DNA from: Parachlamydia acanthamoebae
GTDB lineage: Bacteria > Chlamydiota > Chlamydiia > Chlamydiales > Parachlamydiaceae
Assembly: GCF_000875975.1 (NCBI RefSeq)
Contig: NZ_BAWW01000066.1
Coordinates: forward strand, 124,001 to 188,000
Direction: 5' to 3'
DNA length: 64,000 nt
A program made the position numbers and the translations under genes. Below are positions 54,988 through 62,886 of this stretch, one piece after another. The first letter of the stretch is position 1. Each line of letters opens with the position of its first letter. The notes under the pieces are model-generated. The model did no database searches. It was not told the origin of the DNA and saw nothing but the letters and a program-made list of their open reading frames with translations.

Positions 54988-55728
54988 ATGCGTTCATCAA
55001 ATCCTACTTTACAAGACAACACTTTCCGAAGCGAAAGATACTATTCGATAGACGAACAAATGACTGTGTCTGGGGTCGTTAATAAAACAGGAATCCTTTT
55101 ATCCTGCGTTCTTTTAACAGCCGGCTGGACATGGATTAAGTTTTACCAAACAGGTGACGTTCAAGTGGTTTACCCTTGGATGATGCTCGGTGCAATTGGA
55201 GGCTTAGTTTTAGCTCTCGTGACAGCCTTTAAAAAAGAATGGGCACCAGTTACATCCGTTGGATATGCCTTACTTGAAGGACTCTTTATCGGGGGAATTT
55301 CGTCCATTTTTGAAAAACAATTCCCAGGTATTGTCATTCAAGCCACAGCACTGACTTTCGGCACACTGTTTTCCATGCTGGCCGCCTACCGTTCCGGCTT
55401 TATTCAAGCAACCGACAATTTTAAACTAGGCATAGTGGCTGCGACAGGCGGCATTGCACTCGTCTACGTTGCAACCATGCTCCTGTCTATGTTTGGAATC
55501 AATGTTCCATATATTTATGGAAGCGGACCTTTCGGCATTTTATTTAGCTTATTCGTGGTTGTCATTGCAGCATTGAACTTCATCTTAGACTTTGACTTCA
55601 TCGAAAAAGGTGCCCGTCAAGGAGCTCCAAAGTACATGGAGTGGTATGGAGCATTCGCTTTAATGGTGACCTTAATTTGGCTGTATGTAGAGTTTTTACG
55701 CCTACTATCTAAATTGAGAGACCGCTAA
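54988..55728 (+). CDS. Bax inhibitor-1/YccA (TMBIM) family membrane protein
   Basis: The protein has 246 residues. GGAGG 10 bases upstream fixes the ATG at 54988 over an upstream in-frame start at 54928. Seven transmembrane helices are visible (for example SCVLLTAGWTW, MMLGAIGGLVLALVTAF, IVAATGGIALVYVATMLLSMF, FALMVTLIWLYVEFLRLL). The family signature EGLFIGGISSIFE and the C-terminal LNFILDFDFIEKGA are present. Relatives are calcium-leak channels or FtsH modulators. The cytosolic N-terminus is short. Soluble neighbours give no hint. Confidence 0.9.
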   Translation: MRSSNPTLQDNTFRSERYYSIDEQMTVSGVVNKTGILLSCVLLTAGWTWIKFYQTGDVQVVYPWMMLGAIGGLVLALVTAFKKEWAPVTSVGYALLEGLFIGGISSIFEKQFPGIVIQATALTFGTLFSMLAAYRSGFIQATDNFKLGIVAATGGIALVYVATMLLSMFGINVPYIYGSGPFGILFSLFVVVIAALNFILDFDFIEKGARQGAPKYMEWYGAFALMVTLIWLYVEFLRLLSKLRDR

Positions 55729-55735
55729 ATCCACA

Positions 55736-55763
55736 AGCCACTCCTCTGGGAGTGGCTTTCTTT
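55736..55763 (+). terminator. Intrinsic terminator after the BI-1 family gene
   Basis: A 9-bp stem (55736-55744 with 55749-55757) is followed by TTCTTT. It begins 7 bases after the stop codon. Confidence 0.85.
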
Positions 55764-55878
55764 AACTATTACATGAAAAAATATTTCTTTTATTTTTGCA
55801 TTGTTCGCCTAATCGTTTCAAATACTTATGGCCTCCGAATGACCAGGAAAAACTCAAGTCTTTTTTTAAAAATATTTA

Positions 55879-56066
55879 ATGCACCAGACTTTTGTTGGAT
55901 ATACTTTATGCGGTGAAAAACCGGTTTCTAGTGAACAACTTTGCGAACTTTCAAAAATTCCTCCAATGGTTCCCCTACTCGATTGAATCTCCAAAAAGCT
56001 TTTAAAGATGGTCGTTACTTTGAAACTTTTGTGAAACTGTTTACCGATGATGTAAGTCCGCTCTAG
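55879..56066 (+). pseudogene. Two-frame remnant of an unknown gene
   Basis: An ATG at 55879 opens 35 codons (MHQTFVGYTLCGEKPVSSEQ...VPLLD) ending in TGA at 55984-55986. One base later, in the next frame, NLQKAFKDGRYFETFVKLFTDDVSPL runs to TAG at 56064-56066. Both halves look protein-like and would join with a single frameshift. The family is not recognised. The rest of 55764-56062 holds no gene. Confidence 0.35.
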
Positions 56067-56299
56067 AGCGTCTGAAAAGATTTTAGATATGTTTCATAAT
56101 CGATCATTCTGCCCTTGATGCCTAATTTCTTTTCTGCAGATATAAGAGCTCTTTCTTCTCTTTCAAATGTAAGGGGATCGCTTTTATCCCAAACAACTTG
56201 AATCATTTCGAACTGCCCTTCACGATCTTTTGTAATAAAATCTATTTCGTAATCTTCGCTGGTGCTGTAATAAAAAATCTCTTTTTTTTGCCTTCGCAA
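56063..56299 (-). pseudogene. C-terminal fragment of a DUF4143-type ATPase
   Basis: The 78 residues (KKEIFYYSTSEDYEIDFITKDREG...IQVVWDKSDPLTFEREERALISAEKKLGI) match the C-terminal nuclease-like part of the AAA/DUF4143 ATPase family often found beside mobile DNA. The AAA domain is missing: upstream on this strand is the antisense of a transposase fragment. The break is near 56297. Confidence 0.6.
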
Positions 56300-56571
56300 A
56301 TCTAGATAAACCTGATTTTCGAGCAGTTTTCCAAAATTTAGAGAAAGATATTACAAGCAGAGCAACGAAGAAAGGAAGAAAGAAAAAGCCATTAACAGCG
56401 GAAGAAAAACAACAAAATAGAGAAATCGCGTCAGAAAGAGTTGTAAATGAGAATGTTATAGGCAGCTTAAAAAGATTTAAGATTATAAGTGATAGGTATA
56501 GAAATCGAAGAAAACGGTTTGGCTTAAGATTTAACCTGATCGCGGGGATACACAATTTGGAGTTGCCGTAA
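56296..56571 (+). pseudogene. C-terminal fragment of a DDE transposase (IS5-like, DDE_Tnp_4 type)
   Basis: An open frame without start codon ends at TAA (56569-56571). It reads DITSRATKKGRKKKPLTAEEK...NREIASERVVNENVIGSLK, then RFKIISDRYRNRRKRFGLRFNLIAGIHNLELP. The ERVVNENVIGSLKRF and RRKRFGLRFNLIAGI strings are typical of DDE_Tnp_4 transposases. A 112-codon antisense frame over the same DNA is rejected. The fragment abuts the broken ATPase gene, which suggests that an insertion and later deletion destroyed both. Confidence 0.7.
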
Positions 56572-56665
56572 GGAATTTCGAAAGAAGTCTAATGTTGTTA
56601 GGAAAGGTTAGAGAAAAGAAAATGATCATGTGGCCCAAATGCCGACCTAATGGCGTGTCCAATAC

Positions 56666-57506
56666 TTACTTATTCTCGCAAAGAAGGGGTAGGCTTTCTT
56701 CATCTGTTAACCATACATGATGTTTAAGCAAATAGTTCATTTGAAAGGTTATGAGAGCTTCATTAAAGGTCTGGTTTTTGAGCATTTCTTCTACATACTG
56801 GTATTGAAAGCCTTGAAATGCAATACCTAATTTGTCAAGGCTGGCCTCAACAGATTCAAGAGAAGAGATTTGATCATCTATCATGATAATTTTTTTGGGA
56901 TGCCAATTAATTTTATCTAGAAATAATCTTAAAACTTCCCCTTTCGTTTGCTTAGAAGTACTCAACAAACCATCCTTAAACGTAGGTGATCTATTGAGTT
57001 GATTTGGACAAAATATAATTTCCTTTGTTTCAGGAAATGCATTTTGAAAAAATAGCCCTAAAGCATGCAAGACATTTAACCGCCATTGTTCCATACTAGG
57101 AATATCTCCAAGACGTCCTGTTAACATGGTAGAAAAGGCAATCGTTTTAATATGATTTTTTTGTAAGTGTTGAATGATCTCAACAACATCTTTCTCAAAA
57201 ATTTGATGGGATGTTTTTAATAGTACAATACTTAAAAGCCTATCTTGCTCCTCTTGAGATAGCGAAGCGTAAGAAGGGTAAGTTTTTGATTCGTTTCAGA
57301 AATCCTGACTTTCCTGACTTAAGTGCCTGGTCGCTCATGATAATTAATGTACGATCTATATCAAATAAAACCAGAGTATCTACATCAGCACTTTTTAAAC
57401 TCGCTTGAGCTTCGTGGATATGCGTAATTCTTAAAATTTTCCCAAAGGAATGGCTGGACCACAATAAAGAAAACACAACTAAGAGAAAAAGGAGCAATCT
57501 ATTCAT
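56666..57506 (-). pseudogene. DUF2608 (HAD-like) exported protein, frameshifted
   Basis: The 5' part (57506 down to about 57275) has a signal peptide (LLLFLLVVFSLLWSSHSFG) and the HAD motif VDTLVLFDIDRTLI. After ...GFLKRIK the conserved sequence goes on in another frame: YPSYASLSQEEQDRLLSIV...KNHIKTIAFSTMLTGRLG, then KIIMIDDQISSLESVE, to 56666. One frameshift in or near an A5 run (about 57278) separates the halves. DUF2608 proteins are secreted HAD-fold proteins of Legionella and chlamydiae. It is a pseudogene unless the frameshift is a sequencing error. Confidence 0.75.
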
Positions 57507-58411
57507 AATCTACGTCCGAGCGATTGACCCATTAGACATTTAGTTTCGATATGGTTCAAGCTTGCCTGAACAAGATCTTCATCTAAATGCAACGTGTTTG
57601 GCTCAAAAAGGAGAATAAGGGAGGATCCTCCAAACGAAAAATACCCTTTTTCGTCCCCTTTTTTGATTGGGGAATGGGGAGTGTAAGTTTGGTGAATACT
57701 ACCGACGAAGGTGGCTCCAATTTCAATGAAAAGCACTTTGCCAAACTGAGCCGTTTCGAGCTCACATAGCGTTCTTTTGTTTTCCGTGAAGATTTCCACG
57801 TTTTGCCGAATGGCAATGGGGTTAACGGAATAAAGGTCACCAGGAATCATGTTTGTGATGCCAGGAATACACTCACAAGGAAAATGGTACCGATGGTAAT
57901 CTGTGGGGCACAAACGCGCCATCACCATGGTCGCCTGTCGATATCGGTTGGCTAATACTGAATCCTTAAGCAATTCATCCAAAGAGAATTTCTTCCCTTT
58001 CACAACAAACCCATCAATCGTTTCAATGTTTTGATAGCACAAATACCGTCCATCAGCGGGCATGATCGCCACATTCTCTTCTTTGGCAAGGGGACGAGCA
58101 TCTGGTTTGAGTTTACGGATGAAAAAATCATTAAAGGACTTAAACTGTTCCACAGGCAGAGCAAATTCTGATGGATTTACCTGAAATGCATCGATGAAAG
58201 GCTGAATTTTTTTTGCTGTCCACGATTGCGATTGCCACCAACCATAAAAGGAAGAAAAAATGGGAAAGCGCGCAAGAAAAAACAGAACGGATGCCCCCAA
58301 GGTTCGACTTAATAGATCGCGTCCATATAAAAGCTTGAGGAATTGTCCTCCGTAAACTTTTTCGGTCTCTACTGTCTGTGAAAGGCGATCGATATACTGA
58401 ATGGTTTCCAT
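57503..58411 (-). CDS. psd: Phosphatidylserine decarboxylase
   Basis: The protein has 302 residues from the ATG at 58411 (METIQYIDRLS), about the chlamydial length; an upstream in-frame start at 58447 would overlap the preceding gene by 35 bases. It makes phosphatidylethanolamine from phosphatidylserine at the membrane. FKSFNDFFIRKLKPDARP, MPADGRYL, ARLCPTDYHRYHFP and the self-cleaving GGSS motif (YFSFGGSSLILLFEP) that forms the pyruvoyl group are all present. It overlaps the frameshifted DUF2608 gene by 4 bases. Confidence 0.94.
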   Translation of the reverse strand: METIQYIDRLSQTVETEKVYGGQFLKLLYGRDLLSRTLGASVLFFLARFPIFSSFYGWWQSQSWTAKKIQPFIDAFQVNPSEFALPVEQFKSFNDFFIRKLKPDARPLAKEENVAIMPADGRYLCYQNIETIDGFVVKGKKFSLDELLKDSVLANRYRQATMVMARLCPTDYHRYHFPCECIPGITNMIPGDLYSVNPIAIRQNVEIFTENKRTLCELETAQFGKVLFIEIGATFVGSIHQTYTPHSPIKKGDEKGYFSFGGSSLILLFEPNTLHLDEDLVQASLNHIETKCLMGQSLGRRL

Positions 58412-58412
58412 A

Positions 58413-58823
58413 TTAAGAGGGTCTTGGCAATCCACGCTTTGCTCCAACTTGGGAGAAAAGGCTAAGTTCTTTTAAAAACTCAGGAGGAAATGCATGGGAC
58501 AAATGGGTTTCTTCAATGAGAGTTTGAGCCTTATAAGCCACTTTCACAAGGCGAAAAAGCATTTCACGATCTTGTTGGTTGTGAATATACTCGTTTTGCA
58601 TACGCACATATTCTGTTAATAACTCTTTCAACTGCTTTTGTTGCTGCGAGAGTTCTTCAGATGCTTTTATCACGTGGTCTAATTGTGCAAGAGGATTTGC
58701 TTCAGATTCAATGGATTGATTAAAATGAGGAGTATCGGCTGTGATTGGACGAAGCTCATCAGCGAATAAAGTTTGGGTTAAAGCAACTAAAGTAACTAAC
58801 AGAAGAGAAAGTTTCTTAGTCAT
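58413..58823 (-). CDS. Small exported coiled-coil protein
   Basis: The protein has 136 residues. The ATG at 58823 has GAGG upstream and begins a Sec signal peptide (KKLSLLLVTLVALTQTLFADE). A longer frame from 58919 overlaps tsf and is rejected. The mature part is Gln/Glu/Leu-rich and helical (LDHVIKASEELSQQQKQLKELLTEYVRMQNEYI), probably a periplasmic coiled coil. The family is unknown. It sits between tsf and psd and is probably in their operon. Confidence 0.65.
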   Translation of the reverse strand: MTKKLSLLLVTLVALTQTLFADELRPITADTPHFNQSIESEANPLAQLDHVIKASEELSQQQKQLKELLTEYVRMQNEYIHNQQDREMLFRLVKVAYKAQTLIEETHLSHAFPPEFLKELSLFSQVGAKRGLPRPS

Positions 58824-58893
58824 TTGATCCTCTTTAAAATGAACTTCATAAAAAAAACCAATCGCAAGATAACTCACGATTGGTTTCATAAAA

Positions 58894-59733
58894 TTACTGA
58901 GAAACAGTCCAACGTTCAAAGCTTGTCAACTGAAGGTCTTTGCCTTTCTGTTTGACGAGATCTTCGATTTTGACTGAATCGTCTTTGATGTACTTTTGGC
59001 AAACTAAGCATGCTGTATCGTAGAAATAGTTCAATTTCCCTGCAATAATCTTGTCTGCTACAAAATCAGGCTTTCCAACAACTTGGCTGCGTGCGATCTC
59101 TTTTTCTTTTTCCAATACTTCGCTTGGAACTTGCTCCGGAGATACATACTCAGGTGCTGCTGCTGCAACATGCATCGCAATATCTTTTGCGAGGGCTTCT
59201 TGCTCATTGCTTCCTGTGATTTCAACGACAGTTACCATTTTCCCGCCAAGGTGAGAGTAAACTCCAACCGAAGTGTTTGCCTTTTTAGGCAGCACTTTTA
59301 AGCGTTTAATTTGGATGTTTTCGCCAATTGCTTGAACGAGCGAAGAACGCAGATCATCGATTGTCATGTTGCTGTCTTGAGAATATTTCTGTTGAAGAAA
59401 TGCTTCTAAAGATACTGGATTTGTGTCTGCAATTTCTTTCGCAATGGCTTGTACAAATTGCTGAAAACGTTCGTTTTTAACAACGAAATCTGTCTCTGCA
59501 TTCACTTCTACAAGGGCGATGGCTTTATCGTTCTGAGCTTCACCGATCATGCCTTCATTCGTCGTACGTCCTTCTTTCTTCACAGCTGAAGCTGCTCCAG
59601 ATTTACGTAGATTAGTGATCGCGAGTTCCATGTCGCCATTTGCTTCTTCCAAAGCTTTTTTACAAGCACCCATGCCGATGCCTGTACGCTCGCGAAGCTC
59701 TTTAATCATTGCTGCAGTTACGGGTGTGGACAT
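58894..59733 (-). CDS. tsf: Translation elongation factor Ts
   Basis: The protein has 279 residues. It is the nucleotide-exchange factor for EF-Tu. The N-terminal domain is TAAMIKELRERTGIGMGACKKALEEANGD. NAETDFVVKNERFQQFV holds the TDFV motif that enters EF-Tu, and a coiled-coil region follows. It lies 3 bases after rpsB, the usual rpsB-tsf operon. Confidence 0.98.
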   Translation of the reverse strand: MSTPVTAAMIKELRERTGIGMGACKKALEEANGDMELAITNLRKSGAASAVKKEGRTTNEGMIGEAQNDKAIALVEVNAETDFVVKNERFQQFVQAIAKEIADTNPVSLEAFLQQKYSQDSNMTIDDLRSSLVQAIGENIQIKRLKVLPKKANTSVGVYSHLGGKMVTVVEITGSNEQEALAKDIAMHVAAAAPEYVSPEQVPSEVLEKEKEIARSQVVGKPDFVADKIIAGKLNYFYDTACLVCQKYIKDDSVKIEDLVKQKGKDLQLTSFERWTVSQ

Positions 59734-59736
59734 AGT

Positions 59737-60543
59737 TTACTCCTCCCCTCTGCCTGCATCATCATCTGAGCCAACGCGCACTATAAATTCTTCGCCTTCT
59801 TCCTCATCCTCTTCCACAAAGTCACCTTTGCTAGATGCGACGCGCATTTCATTCTTTTTCTCGATGATCGATTGTGCCAATGCTTGCACGATGAGTTTAA
59901 CGCTTTTCAAAGCATCGTCGTTACATGCGATGACGTATTCGATTGGATCTGGATCGCAGTTTGTATCGACCAAGCCCATGACTGGGATGCCTAGTTTGTT
60001 TGCTTCTGCAACAGCTAAGTGTTCTTTGCTTGGGTCAACAACGATCACGAGTCCTGGCGGTTTGCGCATGCCACGAACGCCGGAAAGGTTTTTTTCAAGT
60101 TTAATTTGTTCTTTAGTGAGCAAGGAGAATTCTTTTTTGGTGAATCCTTCTGTTCCTGCTGCAATACGCTTTTCGATACGCTCAAGTTTCTTGATTGACT
60201 GACGAATGGTTGTCAAGTTTGTCAACATTCCACCTAACCAGCGCTCGCAAACGTAGAATTCGCCACACTGTTCAGCTAAATCGCGAACAACGGCTTTTGC
60301 TTGTTTTTTTGTTCCAACGAACAGAATAGATTTATGGCTTTCGACAACTTGCTTAACAATTTCTTTTGCGTAGCGGATTTGCTGCAATGTTTTTGCTAAG
60401 TCAATGATGTAAAGGCCGTTGCGCTCTTCAAAAATGAAGCGCTTCATTTTTGGATTCCAGCGACGTTTTTGGTGTCCAAAATGCGCGCCAGCTTCCAATA
60501 AATCTTTTATTGTAACTTCTTGATATGTTTCTTGTTGTGCCAA
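59737..60543 (-). CDS. rpsB: 30S ribosomal protein S2
   Basis: The protein has 268 residues. The S2 motifs are LLEAGAHFGHQKRRWNPKMKRFIFEERNG, IDLAKTLQQI, VGTKKQAKAVV, RWLGGMLTNLTTIRQSI and VVDPSKEHLAVAEANKLGIPV. The C-terminal tail is extended and acidic (EEDEEEGEEFIVRVGSDDD), which is unusual compared with E. coli S2 (241 residues). It heads rpsB-tsf. Confidence 0.98.
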   Translation of the reverse strand: MAQQETYQEVTIKDLLEAGAHFGHQKRRWNPKMKRFIFEERNGLYIIDLAKTLQQIRYAKEIVKQVVESHKSILFVGTKKQAKAVVRDLAEQCGEFYVCERWLGGMLTNLTTIRQSIKKLERIEKRIAAGTEGFTKKEFSLLTKEQIKLEKNLSGVRGMRKPPGLVIVVDPSKEHLAVAEANKLGIPVMGLVDTNCDPDPIEYVIACNDDALKSVKLIVQALAQSIIEKKNEMRVASSKGDFVEEDEEEGEEFIVRVGSDDDAGRGEE

Positions 60544-60635
60544 GCCTTGTCCCTTTCTTTTGACGACGGCATTTCTCCCTGAGGGAAAAATTTCGGTCTT
60601 GGTTTTTTTTGATGTTTATTTGGATTGTGAAAAGT

Positions 60636-60706
60636 AGCGCCTGATCAGAATCGAACTGACACTCGTAGCTTGGAAGGCTACTGTTCTACCATTGAACTAC
60701 AGGCGC
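60636..60706 (-). tRNA. tRNA-Gly (anticodon UCC)
   Basis: On the minus strand the 71 bases fold into a full cloverleaf. The 7-bp acceptor stem is GCGCCTG/CAGGCGC. The D-arm, an anticodon arm with loop CTTCCAA (anticodon TCC) and a T-arm with TTCGATT are all present. The discriminator base is U and CCA is not encoded. It lies 93 bases upstream of rpsB. Confidence 0.95.
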
Positions 60707-60773
60707 GGCTCAAGTGAAAATAGAGAGTATGCAAATTTTCGGATTTTATTGCAACTCTCTTTTTCATGATTTT

Positions 60774-62741
60774 TTACTTTTGTTGCTCTTCTTTGATTTT
60801 TTTCAGTGTATCCAACCAAAAAGAATCCGTTGGAGATTCGACAAGCATACTTAGAGTTAAAGCTTTGGCCTGTCCCCAATCTTTTTCTTCAATCGCTTTC
60901 CGCACGAAATAAGCTTTCGCATCTGCTGATTCATCTTGAATTGAGCGATAAAACATACGTGCTGAGTATTCATCTCCTTGCTTTAAAGCGATGCGAGCCA
61001 GGGCCTCTTTTCCCATGATGGAATCGCTGAAATCGGGAAATTGCTCGATGAATTTTTTGGCTTGCCCATAGAGGCCTTGTTTCTGATACAATTCGCTGAC
61101 TAATTGAATGGCTCTTAATCCGACTTCTGGCTCTCCAACCAAATTATGAAGCCTTGCACGAGCCACGTCAATATCGCCCCGCTCAATTAAGAGTTCCCCG
61201 ATCGTTAACGAGAGCTCTGGAGACTTCTTTTGTCCAAGCGCAAAACGTAATGCCTCTTCGGCATTGCGATTTTCCCATAGAGCGTGCGTTAAACGATAAG
61301 CAACCCAGTCTGGAATATTTTCGGAGAGGTCTCTTCCATTATACATCGCCAAAGCCGCCTCATTCCATCCCGCAGCTAAAAGTGCCACCGTAAAAGCATG
61401 GTCACTCTCCAGAATTTCTTTTAAGGGCTGAGGGAATTCATCCGGCCTGAAACCACTTCTCACATAAGTGTTTAGCTCTGAAAAAAGCGTGTCTTCGGGG
61501 TGAGGAACCGATTCATTTTTTAATAATTCATCAAAGGATTCGAGCTCTTTCCGTTGTCTGTAGGAGATGATTTGGCGTAATGCCTGCTCAAGCTCTGGAT
61601 TCCAAGACTCAAATTTAAATGGATTTTTGGCAATCAATTGGTAAGCAGCTTCTTCGTTCCCTTGTTTAAGCTCCGCTAACATTTGCAACCAAAATGTGGC
61701 TTGTTGATTGTTGAGATAAACCTCTGGGGCATTCAATTGTGCAAATGCATGCGCATCCCAAAATTCACCAGGCTTTAAAACTAATAAATAATTGATGAAC
61801 GGCCTTAATTTTCCTCTCGGAGCCTTTTCTTCCTTCCAATTAAATTGAGCCGGAGTTGTCATGCGACTCCAAAATAAGGCTTTCAACCAAATAGTGTCTA
61901 AACTCGGAAGAGGAAGCCCTCTGGTCCACAAGTCGATTGCATCCACATAATTTTTTTGTCTAAGCTGAAATTCGGCAGCCTGGTCAATCAAAAACAGATT
62001 ATCAGGATGTTCTTGAAGAGCCGCTAAATACTCACTGAAGGCCAACTGCTTTTTCCCGATGGTTTCAAGAACTTTTCCACGATATGAACGAATTTCTGGA
62101 TCATGCGGAGAAAGCTTATGCGCTTGATTGAGGTAATCCCAGGCCATGCGTGGATTTTGATCTTTGAGATGAAGAAGCGCCAAATGGCTCAACCGTTTTA
62201 ATTCGCTTTTTTGATCGCCCAATGGTTGAAATTTAAGGAGTGTAATCGCATCTGAAAGACGGCCTGCACGTGCCAACATTTCCACATCTAAGAAAAGCCA
62301 TTTTTCTTTTTGTCCCTCCTGCCCCTCCCAAAGAGACCGAATGCACTGATACTCTTTCGTCTTTTGATCAAGCACACACTTATCCGCTATCGTCAAAGCA
62401 GCCTTTTCGTTTGCGTCAAAGGCATCTGGAAATGAACGATGCAAAATCAGTAATTGTTGAATGTTCCCCTGTTTCTCACTGGCATCAATCATGAGTCTTA
62501 GCCATTGCTTGCCACTCGCAGAATATCGCTCCATTTCAGGCTCATATTGCCGAATAATCGCCAAAGCTTCTGCAAAACGACCATCCTCAACAAAACGAGT
62601 AGCCACCTGCATTTCAAGGGCCTCTTCCATGTGCGTCTTTGGGACTGCAAGCGTTTCTTCCTGATTCAACCAGTAAAAAGATCCTCCAATCACAGCAGCG
62701 ATGCCGATCAGAGAAAGAATAGAGACAACCCATTTGCGCAT
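60774..62741 (-). CDS. Membrane-anchored TPR-repeat protein
   Basis: The protein has 655 residues. An N-terminal anchor (WVVSILSLIGIAAVIGGSFYW) is followed by about 600 residues of helical TPR-like repeats, for example FVEDGRFAEALAIIRQYEPE, HLKDQNPRMAWDYLNQAHKLSPHDPEIRSY and AFSEYLAALQEHPDNLFLIDQAAEF. Such proteins scaffold complexes at the membrane. The domain would lie on the periplasmic side if the anchor is a signal anchor. The partner is unknown. It lies 68 bases upstream of the tRNA-Gly gene. Confidence 0.8.
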   Translation of the reverse strand: MRKWVVSILSLIGIAAVIGGSFYWLNQEETLAVPKTHMEEALEMQVATRFVEDGRFAEALAIIRQYEPEMERYSASGKQWLRLMIDASEKQGNIQQLLILHRSFPDAFDANEKAALTIADKCVLDQKTKEYQCIRSLWEGQEGQKEKWLFLDVEMLARAGRLSDAITLLKFQPLGDQKSELKRLSHLALLHLKDQNPRMAWDYLNQAHKLSPHDPEIRSYRGKVLETIGKKQLAFSEYLAALQEHPDNLFLIDQAAEFQLRQKNYVDAIDLWTRGLPLPSLDTIWLKALFWSRMTTPAQFNWKEEKAPRGKLRPFINYLLVLKPGEFWDAHAFAQLNAPEVYLNNQQATFWLQMLAELKQGNEEAAYQLIAKNPFKFESWNPELEQALRQIISYRQRKELESFDELLKNESVPHPEDTLFSELNTYVRSGFRPDEFPQPLKEILESDHAFTVALLAAGWNEAALAMYNGRDLSENIPDWVAYRLTHALWENRNAEEALRFALGQKKSPELSLTIGELLIERGDIDVARARLHNLVGEPEVGLRAIQLVSELYQKQGLYGQAKKFIEQFPDFSDSIMGKEALARIALKQGDEYSARMFYRSIQDESADAKAYFVRKAIEEKDWGQAKALTLSMLVESPTDSFWLDTLKKIKEEQQK

Positions 62742-62886
62742 AGATCCACCAAATTCACGTCAGATGTTTTAAGGAAACAAACCTATAGATAATATGCTCT
62801 GTTTTATCGTACTGCTAGATTTTTTAAAAGAACAAATCACCTCAGGATGACACCAATAAAACGTCTGTGGCTTTATTTAGCAGAAA

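Noticed and set aside
56220-56555. 111-codon minus-strand frame that looks like a membrane protein
   Set aside because: It is the complement of the Lys/Arg-rich transposase fragment, which explains its false Phe/Leu richness.
59549-60202. 217-codon plus-strand frame over rpsB-tsf
   Set aside because: It is a Ser-rich shadow of two certain ribosomal and translation genes.
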